Source of the DNA: Adiantum capillus-veneris
Lineage: Eukaryota > Streptophyta > Polypodiopsida > Polypodiales > Pteridaceae
Assembly (NCBI GenBank): GCA_014529385.2
Contig: CM043958.1
Span: 154,017,293-154,081,292, forward strand
Length of the DNA stretch: 64,000 nt
Direction of reading: 5' to 3'
In this document: positions 11,656-24,275 of the stretch, piece by piece
How positions within the stretch are numbered: position 1 is the stretch's first letter
How the letters are laid out: every line of letters starts with the position of its first letter
Notes under the pieces: generated by a model
Seen by the model: only the letters and a program-made list of their open reading frames with translations
What the model was told of the DNA's origin: nothing
Databases searched by the model: none
Translations under genes and position numbers: made by a program

Positions 11656-11983
11656 TATTAAGATAGGCATGTCCTTCTTGCTCCTACTACCGTGGGAAAC
11701 ACCTCTACGTGTGCATACTATTTGCTATTGGCATTTGTCCTATAAGTTGTAAGCTTCTAAGAAGGGCCACGTGGAGAGTCATCAACCGAATAGCTACTCC
11801 AACTTTGTACATAAATAAAACCCAAGCCTATGTTGTACATAACTCTATGCTAAAAGTATTACTAGCATTTTTGTGTATTGAGTCCCCTTTTGAAAAGTGT
11901 GTGTTCTTCTCTCTCTACTGTATGAATCTATGGCTGCTCTAGCCTTCAAGCCACCTTGAGCTTATTAACAATCAAGCCCAATA
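11656..11983 (+). repeat. 3' LTR of gag-only element
   Basis: Starts TATTAAGATAGGCATG after the purine-rich tract 11642-11655 and ends CAAGCCCAATA. Both ends differ by one base from a perfect TG..CA. Confidence 0.85.
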
Positions 11984-12901
11984 GTAATGGCACCTTATAC
12001 CTATTCACATGAAAGCGAAGCGCCATGAAGAAAAGCCTACCTCGTCGACACATGACGAGAGCATTCTTCACTAACATAGAGTCTGTAGGCCAAGCTCCTC
12101 CCTATTCATTTCAACAGTACAAAGTCAACAATGTCATTGTTTGCCCCATCGGCATATTGAAATTGGCCTTCTTTTGCACTGAAGCCTCAACACTTAATTA
12201 TAAGCCTACCCGCGCGTTCCCCACGTAGCGATCATGATAGCAGCCTTGTGTGCAACAAGACCCAGTGGCCAGCTGAACAGTATATCCAGCTTCAACTACC
12301 TTACTCAGCTGTTTCTGCAGGTGCAACTAGTCTTGGTCAGCATTATGCCGCTCCAAGTATAGCTCATGCAAATTCAACAACTCTGTGCCCTCGGCCATCC
12401 TTCATTGCTCATGGAAATGATATGCAATAGGTCCCCATGCCTAATTCTCAAGCTTCATACTGATTCTTTTCCACGTTGTTTGCCCGTGCAACAACAAGCC
12501 GGGTAGAACCAAAAAGGAGTACCAGAGACCTTTTAAACCCTGGTTATAGTTTGCAAATCAATCATCAAGCTAGAGGATACTTTGGATGCTTGCCGATGTG
12601 ATGTGCACTATGAAAGATTAAATATCTTGTACGATCAACCCATGGTATATTTCTATTCTAGTGCTACTGAAATAGAAGATATCAAATTTCAATCGATGAT
12701 CAGTTGGCCTAATCTAGAGTCAAATCACCAACACTCATTGCCTTCGCAGGCCTGCTCAACACATTTTTTTGATGATGCTATCATGCTGTTGGCAATGCAC
12801 ATGGCAGAGACCAAAGAAATGGAAAGAGTAAACGTCGAAGTGGACATGAGGGCAGAAAAGCTTAGCAAGATCAATCACACCATAGCTTATGATGGTTATC
12901 C
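11984..12901. other. unassigned stretch
   Basis: Short open frames are present, for example a Gln/Ala/Ser-rich plus-strand stretch at 12248-12427 (QYIQLQLPYSAVSAG), but no family is recognised. The plus-strand frame 12582-13028 runs antisense into the protease remnant and is probably fortuitous. Confidence 0.5.
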
Positions 12902-14203
12902 TCAAGTAATTAAGACAGCGGCTTCAGTGCTTGCTGCTTGCACTTTTAGAATAGAGTGTGATGGTGCCCCAAAAATAACATCCTCATGTTTGAGAGGGGA
13001 GATGAAGAAATCCTCTTTGTCCACATAGCTTTGGACATGAAGCCTCAATTTTCCAATTAAGGGAGTAACTGAGATGTCTTCTCCCTTGATAGATGCATCG
13101 GCTTTTAATGTATCTTCCCTCTCGTGGGCTTGCATGCCTAGCGTGGTGGTCAATTCCGTGGATATGAAGTTGTGAGTTGAACCAAGGTCAAACAAAATAA
13201 AGGCATCATGATCTTGCATCTTTCCCCAAGCATAGGAAAGGAGAAATCCTTGGCAATGAGCATCCTCTTTTGGAGCTTCAAACATAGAGTCTCTAGGAGC
13301 CTCATTGCGGGCGATTCTCTTGGGGCAAGGACACTAACCATGGCCGTCCCCACACTTAAAACATTTGTGGTCCTTACAAAAATCTTCTAGCTCTTTAGGA
13401 GAGAGTTTATATTTACCTTTGTAAACTCCCTTCTTCTTGGACCGATTGTTGTTGTTGAAATGGCCTTGGTAAGAATTTTGGGCATTGGTTTTCCTCTTGG
13501 CATCACTTTTGTCTTTATTTTCCATGGGCTTGACATCCCATCTAGTCCCTTGTTGGAAATTGATGCACGAAGCAACCATGGTGTGGTGGATTACTTCGGT
13601 GATAGAACCTGGCCGTTGAGAGTTAACATCCTCGGCCATCTCTTTGGGTAATCCCGCACAAAATTGTTACTTTTTGCTTTGCGAAGTTTATCTTTTGAAA
13701 GACAATAGCCTTGAGATATAAATCCCAAAACTTGTCCACATATTTGTGGATAGACTCATGAGAGAGAAGCTTCTAACTCCACCATTCGGTAACCACTTTG
13801 TCCTTTGCATCGTTTGCAAGGAATTGCTTTATGATGGAAACTCGTAGAGTTTCCCATGTCTTTGGGGCTTCACCGTAGCCACGAAGGCTAGCCCACCATT
13901 GACGAGCCGATTTTTGGAAGTGCATAGCTACATGGTGTAGCTTGGAGGACTCCGTGAAGCCCTCGTCTCCAAAGGCCGCATCAAATTGTTGGATGAAGGC
14001 CAATACTTTGTCACTAGCACCAAAGGTGCCATCATAGGTGAGAAAAGAGATACTCTTTCCTCCCTCTTAGAACTTCTTGAGCTTTTGTGACCTTCGCCAT
14101 GCAGGGTAAGATTTGCGATATCCTCCTCTCTTGTATTCTCTAGGAGAATAACTATTGCTTTCCTCAGAAGAGGAGGAAGGTGAAGAAGCAGGAGAAGAGG
14201 GTG
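12902..14203 (-). pseudogene. Ty3/gypsy Gag-protease remnant, copy 1
   Basis: Read on the minus strand. Gag (about 14203-13640) contains IQQFDAAFGDEGFTESSKLH and QKSARQWWASL. A basic linker and knuckle-like CFKCGDGHG follow at about 13360-13337, ending in a stop. The aspartic protease region then has DLGSTHNFIS at about 13200-13170, followed by KLRLHVQSYVDKEDFFISPL. The active-site triad reads D-L-G rather than D-[ST]-G. The N-terminal part of gag is cut off exactly where the inverted LTR-like repeat A2 begins, so the remnant has lost its own leader. A second copy lies at 57050-58133. Confidence 0.82.
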
Positions 14204-14220
14204 ACCTCACCAATGTACTT

Positions 14221-15891
14221 TGAGAGTAGCGGAATTAGGAAATAAGATAAAGCACTTTTGTGAGATTACTTTGTGAGCATAACGGGTGAACTTAATTGAT
14301 GGTAGCAACATAAACATGATACTTAGTTAACTTGGCATGAACAATACTTTTGCAAGAGAGAGAGTTTAGAGAACATGAAAACATTTGAGGACTGGATTCA
14401 TACAGAGCTGGCGGGTCCCCCATTAATAGGCATTTGTATTATAGTTTCTTCCATCAAGAGAGACTTGGTACAATACAATCTTTGTGTTCCTTGTGACCTA
14501 GGTGATGCAATGAAGATGGAAAGCTTCATGCATCACAAGCATAACATAAACTTTGTAGAAATCATGAACTATCCCAAGCCTCAGTCCCAAGGCCTCAAAC
14601 ACCTTCGAAGGTGGAGAGAGCTAGTAGGGAATGAGGGTAGGGAAAAGGAAGAAGAAACATTCCATAGGAGAAAGAAATAGTTCCTCACTTATCATCACCC
14701 TTCTTGCTAGCATGGTATTGAAGATGATGAAGATGGAAAGCTTAAGCATCGAAGCATGGCTCTTGGTTGGATTTTGCATTCCATAGCCAAGAGTGTTGGT
14801 GTAGGCCCTCACTTCCCAACAAGCTTGGAGAAGAAGGTGGAGTTCCTCTACTTTCACCAAGTGAGAATGAATCCACAAAAATGAGTGCGTGTGTGTGTGT
14901 GTGGTATTTACCCCCCCAGCACACCCCTTGCTTGCTTGGGGCGAGTTCTACCTTTTTCTCATGCCTCAAGCTCATTGGACCCCTCTCCCCCTAGCCAATC
15001 ACATGCAGCATGCATTGCAAGTACATGGGTAGTATTTGGACAAGTGTCCTCCTTACCCCTTAGAGAGAGAGCTTGAAAATATCTAGATATTTTTTGGATG
15101 GAACTAGAAGGTCATTGGGACCCTCTTTAGCCCAACCAATAGCATTCAAGCACACCATGTGGCTAAGCATAGGGAGAGTCTGACATATGTTGCATGTGCC
15201 CCTTGAGAAAAGGGTGCCCTTTGGGTGAGTGGGAGGTTAAGTCAAAGATTCGCCTAACTTTGGGGCTTTCCCCCTCCTTTGTAGGGTCTCTTTTTTACTC
15301 AAGCACCTTACCCCCCATGCATAGGAAGCTTCTTAGACACCTTCCTCATGAAACATGACAAAAACCTCTAGAACCTTAGTCATCAAGCATGACAATCACC
15401 TCAAGCACCTTAGTCATCAAGCACGACAAGCACCTCAAGCACCTCAGTCATCAAGCACTCCAAGCACCTCAAGCTTAGGTCAGGTTCCCATCTCAAGCTC
15501 AGCCCTAGCTTGCCTAAGGTCTTGCCTAAGGTCAAATGACTTTTAACACTAACTATTGGAGGTCTTTAATGAAGCTACCCTCTGCATTAGATGCACGTTG
15601 ATCTTTGATAGACTACCTCATTCTGGACCCGTACTGAGATGTAACCATCTCTCCTCTTGGTCCCTTGTTGAGATAAGTCTATAAGCACTTATTGCACATT
15701 GCTCTTTGGTAGACGGTCTCCTTTTGGACCCCTATTGAGATTCAACCATCTCTCCTTTTGGTCCCCTGCTGAGATAGGTCTAGAAGCACATGTCTCTATT
15801 CTAGCTCTTGTTCCCATTTATTCTCCCACATTAAATGATTAGTTTAATATGAGAAATCATTTGGGTTAGCCAGATATTAGATTTTATGACA
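14221..15891 (-). repeat. 1.7-kb LTR-like repeat, copy A2 (inverted)
   Basis: Reverse complement of 7255-8970 with scattered differences. Its far end continues for about 15 bp (GGACATGCCTATCTCA, 15892-15907) that match, reversed, the beginning of the gag-only element's LTR (TGAGATAGGCATGTCC). This suggests that the arrangement was formed by rearrangement among these elements. Confidence 0.75.
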
Positions 15892-15907
15892 GGACATGCC
15901 TATCTCA

Positions 15908-16033
15908 CTAAGTACATCTAGCTGGGCATTGCCACTTCCAGCACCATAGATAAAAGGATGAGAAGGCAGCAGGGTCTGTGTTTGATGGTTCCATTAAAGC
16001 TCATGCACGAGCAAAGCCATCCTAGCCTACTCT

Positions 16034-16092
<59 letters not shown>

Positions 16093-16683
16093 TCTCATGC
16101 TCCAATTCTTGTGAAATATGTCTATTCTATAGCCAGAGAATGTAATAGGGATGTGGGTCCTTATGGACAACCGACTATGTATGTGGAAATTGTGGACATC
16201 ACATGAGGTGAACGTATAATTGGATTGCAGTCTTTGGACGTGAGGTTCTGTGAAGCCAAGCACTGGGGGCCAGGTTACCCAGTGTGAGGTGGATTAGGTA
16301 CTAGAGTGATCCATCGACATCCCTTGAACTTTTGACGTCACATGTAAGCGTTTTTGTGGCAATCAAACATGGCACACGAGTTCCCACATTTTCATGGATT
16401 GCCTAATGTGAATGCACAGAAACAATGCTAGCGTGCAAACGAGAACAAAAATGAATGCCTCTATAGCCTTGCATGAGCCACATTGTCGGAAGGAAGAACT
16501 ATTGCACCACCGACAACACCTGTGGTAAACACCAATAGAGATTTATGAGAAACCCTCCAAGCATGGAACACTTGAAATCAAGAGAAATAGAGGACATCAT
16601 GACGAAGCTCGTCTTGTGGAGATGTCCGTAGAGTATCCATAGGAAAAAAAAGATGAGAAATGAAGAAGTTATGACCACTCGAA

Positions 16684-16722
<39 letters not shown>

Positions 16723-16830
16723 GAGTGGACATAGACAAACCTGTAGACAAAGCTCCGAGCTGCTTATGGGGAACCTTCAAATTGCTTATGGAGAAGATCG
16801 GACTGCTTCTGAGACCAGTTGAGAATCCTT
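15908..16830. repeat. unassigned stretch with (CT)n tracts
   Basis: Contains (CT)n microsatellites at about 16032-16098 and 16686-16719. No coding signal is recognised. Confidence 0.7.
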
Positions 16831-17653
16831 GGGAGCTTCAAAGGGGATCCATTTTGTATCTTGGGCCAGGGATGATGTTGACTCAACCGTCTTCAAAGTT
16901 GAGATCATCCTTTTCCACACAAAGAGATTTGATGTTGGAGAAGCCGAAGGGCATGGACTGCGGAGTAATGGTATTTCTGGAGACAGGCATACCAATATGT
17001 CAGCACCTATTAGCCTCCAGTAGCAGTTTACTGCTGGCCAATCAACAACTGGGTGGGATAGCAAAAACTTTACACACAATATGGCCAACATTGTGGCCTG
17101 TAAAGAGCTTCTCTTGCTAAACCACATGCAAGCAACAACCAATGCGGGTGAAATTGAGATTAGCAACAACAATATACTACAACGTTGCTCTTCAGTAGTT
17201 GCATACGAAGCAGGGAATGATGGTGGTGTGGATTTGAACGCCCAACAGTTATTGCTTCAGAGATCCCTTCTTGCTAATAACCACAATTTGGTGGTGGATC
17301 CTATGAGCAAAGGTCCGTGTACGTAGCAGCTACCGGATCAAGTTTAGATGGTTGTAGATGGTAGACATCAGTTTGGTATTGTAGCCAACACAAACCCTCA
17401 TTTCCCCTTGGAGGAAAGCTACTCCAGGGTGGGCAGTGAAAATCTATTCACAAATTCTCAAAGGTCTTTTGTGCAGTGGGCGATCGAGGTAGAAATTCCA
17501 TGTAGCAACTATAGTATGCCAAACACGCCGAGTGCAATTATCGCCAACAAAGATTTAACATGTAATAGCGCATGGCATGCTGTTGTTAATATATTGTCTG
17601 AGTGCGGAACCAATTTTAGCGTTAGGAGGACCGAATTTGTGATATACTATTGA
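16831..17653 (+). pseudogene. possible decayed host exon, unknown family
   Basis: One plus-strand frame of about 275 codons is interrupted by only three stops (near 17021, 17324 and 17345). Its composition is that of a soluble protein, rich in Asn, Ser and Gln, for example QRCSSVVAYEAGNDGG and NILSECGTNFSVRRTEF. It shows no retroelement motif and I recognise no family. The low stop frequency over 800 bp may be chance. An unidentified host-gene fragment is the alternative. Confidence 0.3.
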
Positions 17654-20059
17654 ATGCATTTTGCAACCTCAATATTTAGAAATTATTTTATTTAGTTGTA
17701 AACTCAAATATATCATATATGTTGGGTGCCAAGCGTCCTCTTGTGCAACTAAATTCCTCATGATGCTGCATCTTATCTCGATTTTCTTCTAGAGATGAGT
17801 TAGCTTTCTTTGAATCTCTTACTGGCTTAGCATTACATCGGCAAAAATTCAAGGAGGGTTGTCTGGACAGAGGGGTTGGCTGGGGTGTTGCAGATTGGAG
17901 GGCCGCCAGGGCTTGAGAAGGAGAGTTGGCCGCATGGGGTGGTGGCGACGACATCGACGATTGGACTGAACATATGGAATCTAGTTGTATGCACAAAAGG
18001 GCTAGATTTCTCGCAAGCTCCATGCCACCACCTCAATTGCATCATTAACAGAACTACTAGTACCTCTATTGTAAGCACTGGCTTTTGCATATTTTGGAGG
18101 AATCGCACCTTGATAGCCTTCAAGTTGCATCTTTTGACTAGAGATATTAGTTTCTAGTGGATGGCTGTTGTGCCCCCTACACGTGAAAAGTGGTTATTGG
18201 AGGCTCAAAAGCAATGGATCTTTAGAATTGGTTTTTGCTCATCACTACTCAAAACACGGGACTCACGGACGTTCAAAAGCAGACGCTCAATGCAAAAAAC
18301 AAATCTATTGCTCTTGAAAGTGAGATCGTTGTCAAAGGTATCACGGTTGTTGATGACGAGCTTGAATATACCATCTCGACTCTCTATGGCCACAAAAACA
18401 CACTCATTACACCCTCACCTTCGAGCGATGTTGAAGAGAATTGCTACTTGATTGAGACCTTGATTGAAACCCCTTGGAAATAACATACGTCAAACGGATT
18501 GACAAATTGGACGCCGTGTTGCCTTGAACAACAGGTTGATGTGTTGAGAAGTATAACGTGGGGCATTTACAAGTTCTAGTTGATCATAGCTTGCCACAAT
18601 GCCTAGTAGGCAGCTGAATGTACTGTAGTATGTGATTCATAAATACTAAATATGACAACATTCATGCCACTTTTTGGCTCTATTTTGAAGGTGAATGATA
18701 TCGAGCAGAACACCACCCGTACTTATGTCCATGAGTGTCACATAATAGTACTTTTCCAGATGCACGTTTGGATTATTGATGAGTAGACTAAATATAGTGC
18801 CTTCCACTATGGGTTACCAACCTCAAGATGCCCGTTATCATGTGCAATTAGGAAGCATGATACATAACACGGGTTAGTCAGCAAGGAGGCAAGAAGACAT
18901 AAATGCTGATCGAAGCAGCTTACAACACACACACACACACACACACACACAGATAAGGTAATGTTGATCAAAGGAAATAGAGCATAAAGTCACATATGTG
19001 TGTTTTGTGTATGGCAGGGAGGATATATATTCACAACATTACACATTCCAATTGCACAAGCGTGACTCCAGCTAAAAAACACTGCAAGGTCCGTTATCTG
19101 TATCCAATTTTCCATGCGCATGCGTTTGTTTGGTGCAGCACATAAACGCTACTAGATAGGGCACGACTTCTGTTTCTTATAAGTTTTTGGAGAGACCACA
19201 ATGCCAACTCTCCACCATACTTTTGTATGGCACCTCTGTATGATGTGCACTGTAGACTTTGCACTTTCAGTCTGTGACGTTTCATTGCAAGATGATATGT
19301 TTAACTATTCACAATGCTTTTTTGTAGCTTGAATCAACTATCAACTTGTAGATTGGACAATCGAAAAGCATCAAGACAACATTGCAAGTCAGTAAACCAC
19401 CTCATTTACTGTTGCAATTCACTCATGCTTTATCTATTTGCTTGTTTTATAATTTTCTGCATTATTTCCTTTGCTTCGTTTTATTTGGATCTTGTTTTTA
19501 GAACTATACACTCGATGTTGATCAACATCTACACATGTTAGTTACACACACGACTCTTTGCATACAGTTTCTAGCCAATGCCTATTATGTATTATAGTAG
19601 TGAATACACAAGTAGTGAATGCCTGTGGTGTATTGCAATAGTGAATTTACCTTGTGCATCTTTACTTTAGCTCTTAAATAGATACCATAGTAGGTGTCTA
19701 AATAATTGATGGCATACTATATATGTCCTCGTTTCTCTTGTACTAGGTATTAGTATGAAGTTCTTAGGACCTAGAAGGTTACAATCCAAGCATCAATAAG
19801 CTAGGGAGAAAATTGTAGCCACCTTGAAACTAGATCGTCGATATACTAGGTCATGGTTTGAAATTAGTGCATTGTATAAAGATTGGAGCACCATATACTA
19901 GTTCATGGTTTGAAATTAGTGCACTGTATAAAGATTGGAGCATAATGTGCAATCTTTTCTCACCATCTACAAATATGTTCCGGTGTACCTCACATATATT
20001 GTGATAAATGACGTCGATAGAAAAACGAAATATACACTCCTGCTGCCCTCACTTCTATA
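17654..20059. other. unassigned stretch
   Basis: No supported gene. It holds a (CA)n tract at about 18924-18951 and a repeated phrase CATGGTTTGAAATTAGTGCA (19851-19870 and again near 19902) making a direct repeat of about 50 bp. The rest is AT-rich. Confidence 0.5.
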
Positions 20060-20448
20060 TTATTGTTGGGTGCTTTGCCATTGGAGTGGCATCAACGAGA
20101 CTTAGCATCATTTCATCTACAGTCAATTACTAGTTCAAGATACCAACCATGAATCAACAATATCCCATGAGACCGATGAGCGATATTTGGACATAAAAGC
20201 GGCAGATATTATAATGATAGACGAACTATCCATGTTAATCCAAAAAACTTTTCACCAAGACAAAATGTCAACGAAACAAGCTGTACATTGGCAGATCCCT
20301 TCAACAACAAATGTGTTCTCTTGCTCGGTGATCTTGCTCAACTACCCCCATTTTGTAGTCACGCACGAGAGCTTTGTAAATCAACCATATCACAGGTCCA
20401 CTGGCTACCTGCAACTTTGTACATGCAACATACATTGTCGATACCATA
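20060..20448 (+). pseudogene. PIF1-like DNA helicase remnant (Helitron type)
   Basis: In three frames the plus strand reads AIGVASTRLS (around 20077), AADIIMIDELSML (20199-20237) and DPFNNKCVLLLGDLAQLPPF followed by CSHARELCKSTISQVHWLP (20294 onward). These are the conserved GVA(A/S)xRL segment, the Walker B DE(I/L)SM box and the LLxGDxxQLPP box of PIF1-family helicases, in order and at plausible spacing. At least two frameshifts and several stops make it non-functional. Plant genomes carry many such pieces from Helitron transposons. A host PIF1 pseudogene is the alternative. I did not find the Rep domain or Helitron termini nearby. Confidence 0.72.
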
Positions 20449-23400
20449 ACACAAAACACAGAAGGTGAAATTACATGTATAACTGTTCTCATTCATTGTA
20501 TCAGGAATAACTACAAATGAAGAAAGGTAAAACACAAATAACTACAGAAGAATAAAGACAAAACACACTCGACATCCACCTTCAAAAATGCAAGCCGACA
20601 TTCTGCGCTACCAACCATTCGATGAAAAATTTCTTTTTGAAATACTTTCGTTTGCAAGAATTTACATGTAACACGTATACTAGAAAAAACATTCATTAGT
20701 AGACATAATAGTACCTCGGGGGGTTCACTATGTGTATAACTACCATATCACGTGCGTTCAAGACATGTTTGTAAAACCCCTTATCTGTGAATTTTGTTAA
20801 GAATATAATGTACCCTTTTCTTTTAAAATCTGTAAGTTTTTTTCAATTTTGAAAAAATAATGCCCTTTTGTATATATATTTCTGTAAGTTTTAAGAACTT
20901 AAATACCCTTCTGCTGAACTCACGTGATAGGTTACATTTTTATTAGGTGACCTACCCGAGAGTAGTACAACCTCGCTTGTATATAATCTCAACTGTAATC
21001 ATCCCTATAACCTCTAATAATTGATGCACTTAACTTTGTCTTCTCCCATAAACATTATAGCATTTTTTCAAATGTATATCCATTTCACGCAGTGCCGCCC
21101 TTGCCAAATTAGCCATTCTCTTGTTCCCTTCAATGCCAGATGCTAAATGTCAAGTTGCATATGTCCTGCTATATTCTATAGATGTTATATAGCAAGGCCC
21201 ACCAAGCAAGACTACTTTCTTTTTTAGGGGTACTCTCTCAAAGCGAGAGAGTCAATGACAGTAGATTAGTGCCATGTGGCACTAATAGCCAAGCTTTATC
21301 CAACTTTATCCATTGGTCCATAATTGCTTCTAAGAATTTCATGGCTTACTAAGGTCCTTTTTATATTTCACCCTCCTTGGGAACAAGTGAAGATTCACAT
21401 TGACATTTTAAAACAATAAAATGGAAAGGAAATCAAGGTAGTAGCTATCAAATGAATAATGAAGGGATCATTGGATAAAAGACTGGCTTCGCATCCGCCT
21501 ACGTGAAGCTTCTTCTTGCCCTACCCTTCGCTTCTCTTGGGGAAACTGCAGCTATCGCACACGGTTTGGAAGGCCCATTGGTGGGCAGTCTGTGGGTTCT
21601 ACGAGTGGAGAAGGATGGAAGAAGTGCATTCTGCAGGCACTGTGTCTCTCGGGTGGGGTTTGGCTTCGTTTGACAAGCAGGGATGGCTTTGAGGAGCGGG
21701 TGCACCCCATCCTTTGGTGCTTGAGGAACAGATCATGCCTTTTTTTGTAGCCAGGGTATCGCAGCTGCCCTTCTTCCCCTCGGAAGAGAAAGTGCTTGCT
21801 TAGTTGGTTGAGGTGTGGAGTGGGGCTCTGCTTTAGGTCTTTCATTACCCAAATGACTAACATAGTTAGCAACCCAGGCAGATAACAGTGCCAATGGATC
21901 CCCAACTCAGGTCTACCAAAACCATATTGTGAGGTGGATGTTTAAATTATGTACAATCAGCCTACAACTATTATTAAAACCTAAGAGAGGTAGAATTCAA
22001 GGACCCAGAAAGTGCATCAAAGAGTGCATGAGAAAGTACAAATACTCAAACTTTATCGTTATAGCCTGGCTATAAAAAAAATTCATATGAGAAATACCTA
22101 GCAGCTTATGAGCATACTACCAAAGTATTTACAGTAAGCGTGTCTATGTGTGCTATGAATCGCGTGTCTATGTGTCCTTATGCATCCTTTAGCAGTGACA
22201 TACACTTGATACATTTCATTTGTAACTCAAGAAGGACTGTATGTACATGTATGTACAGGGCTTGTGAAGCTTCATGTATGCCTGTGTGCGAGGAGCATAA
22301 AGGTACCCAGATGCTGGTAGTCTGAGTTGAACTTGTAAGAGATCCATAACATGTCAAGCATCACCGCATAGTACTACAACTCGACTCAGCAAATTGCAGC
22401 CTAGTGGTGTTATGTAAGTGAGAGGGAACCCCAATAATAAGGCACGACAGTCAAGGTAGCGAACACGAAGTGTGAAAGCTATCCAGGATAACCAAAAACC
22501 ATTATTAAAAAAAACCAGCTTTAGCCTGTACTTTGATCTGATTTTCCAAAAGTCCATTTGTTATTTTTATACAAACCCTTACCTAGGTTTTGAGGCATGA
22601 TGTTTATCATGTTTTTATAATAATCAGCCTATCAAGCTCAAAGGTTTATGGCATACATTTGTAACAAGCCTGATTAGCTCGGGGAGATAACACATCAATG
22701 ATAACCATTAAAAAACCAGAATTTACTGAGTAGGTTTCTCGGCAACATAGCCAGATTAACCATCTAAGCTCATTCTTTTGAAACCATTTCGACTATAAAT
22801 GAAGAACTGTAGTTTGATATTTACTCATCAAACTAGAGATCAGTAAAGAGCTCAAAATGTCTATCTATAGTTCTATGTACCATTTATACTATTATGCCCA
22901 CAGTTCCTACAACATATCTATGTCCACGATTACCATGTAGTAATCCTCCGACTAAGCCTAAAAAAAAGCTATAAGCTAAACTCTGTACGAATTTTTTTTT
23001 GCAACATTTTCTTTGCATATGCTCAGTTATTAAAAAAATCCAGTCAATGTCCAAAGCTAGTACTGACAAAACACGTAATGACAAACATCTCATATTTTGT
23101 ATCTCTCTCAAAGATTCAAAAATATTAAGCAACCATTTATTTGTATTCCAATAGTCAACCAAAAGATACCATAGGCTACCATCCATGATAGTTCAGACAT
23201 TCATCCAAATATGAAAATTTGAAAAAAGTTCCAACACGTAATCCAACAATATGCAACAAGCCTGTATAAATGTATCCCATCAAAAAGTCTAATGTATATT
23301 ATGTATGGTAGGGAATCAACCCCAATTTCAAAGTTTTCTTTAAGGTTCAGGGTCTCCATCCGTGTATACCAAAGTAACAGTATGATGCTAGTCAGGTTTT

Positions 23401-23965
23401 TAGTAAGCTTGAAGTCAGTAAGCAGAACCTCATAAAATCCAAATACAATAACCATAACCAGATATGAGTGTTGCCACTCCTTTTAACCTCATTTATGATT
23501 GTTAACGCATGATTTAAGTGTTATTTTAACACCAAAAGTCATACAATATCTACAGCTTAAGTACCACGTGACAGATGAATTACCACCCAAAAAATCTGCA
23601 AACATATGGCAATAATTCACTGGTTCATTCTATATTTTTAAAAAAACCATTTTTATTCATGTCCGAAAGGCCTCTCATATCAACCAAGAGATGATACTCA
23701 CCTCCAAGTACAAACCCAAGATAAAAAGAAACTCTATATGACCATATTAACAAAATAGACATAAGAAATGATGTATTTAAATAACCAGTATTTGTAACAT
23801 GTATCTACCCCTGTGTATGTGTGTGTCCCGACTAGGTGCAAGGGCACCTACCTGTCAGGACGTTGTTCATAGCCTGGCATATTGGGGACATGATTATAGT
23901 GCATCATCGAGCGATCACGAAAGGTTGCCTTCTGTCCTAGACAAAGACGGTTAAGCGCCTACCTC
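20449..23965. other. unassigned AT-rich stretch
   Basis: No coding region is supported on either strand. Near 21265-21300 the phrase GTGCCATGTGGCACTAATAG resembles 755-775. Only short fortuitous open frames are present. Confidence 0.5.
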
Positions 23966-23985
23966 AAGTTGCATAATCCTCAGAG

Positions 23986-23986
23986 G

Positions 23987-24054
<68 letters not shown>

Positions 24055-24170
24055 ATGTGTGTGTGAACTCATTCTCACTTGCGTCATCTCTAGCACAAGA
24101 GATCTAGTGTGTGAATGTGTGTGTGTGTGTGTGAGCGCAAGAGAGAGAGAGAGAAATACAGGGAGCTATG

Positions 24171-24210
<40 letters not shown>

Positions 24211-24242
24211 ATGTGGAGCGCAAACTTGCAAAAGCATGCTGC

Positions 24243-24272
<30 letters not shown>
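23986..24272. repeat. cluster of (GT)n microsatellites
   Basis: Three GT tracts (about 23988-24064, 24113-24134 and 24175-24208, plus 24244-24272) are separated by short unique sequence and a (GA)n run. A further pair of TG tracts lies at 24729-24791 inside a directly repeated GCCCATGTAGATGTG unit. Confidence 0.92.

Positions 24273-24275
<3 letters not shown>

Larger units (their letters stand above)
8992..11983 (+). mobile_element. gag-only LTR retrotransposon (TR-GAG type)
   Basis: A 3-kb unit with direct LTRs of about 320 bp (8992-9311 and 11656-11983), a PBS at 9314-9325, a decayed gag with a CCHC knuckle (10581-11414), and a PPT-like tract CCTAAGGGGTGGA just before the 3' LTR. Only 2.3 kb lies between the LTRs and no protease, integrase or RT can be read there. 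This matches the published class of non-autonomous plant elements with terminal repeats and a GAG domain. It would depend on a copia-like partner for mobility. The first few bases of the 5' LTR are diverged, so the left boundary is approximate. Confidence 0.8.

Noticed and set aside
12582-13028. Plus-strand open frame of 148 codons
   Set aside because: No family is recognised, and its second half is antisense to the gypsy protease remnant.
22140-22325. Short plus-strand open frames in 20.5-25.9 kb as genes
   Set aside because: They have no motif, no codon pattern and no homology I can recognise, and their lengths are as expected by chance.
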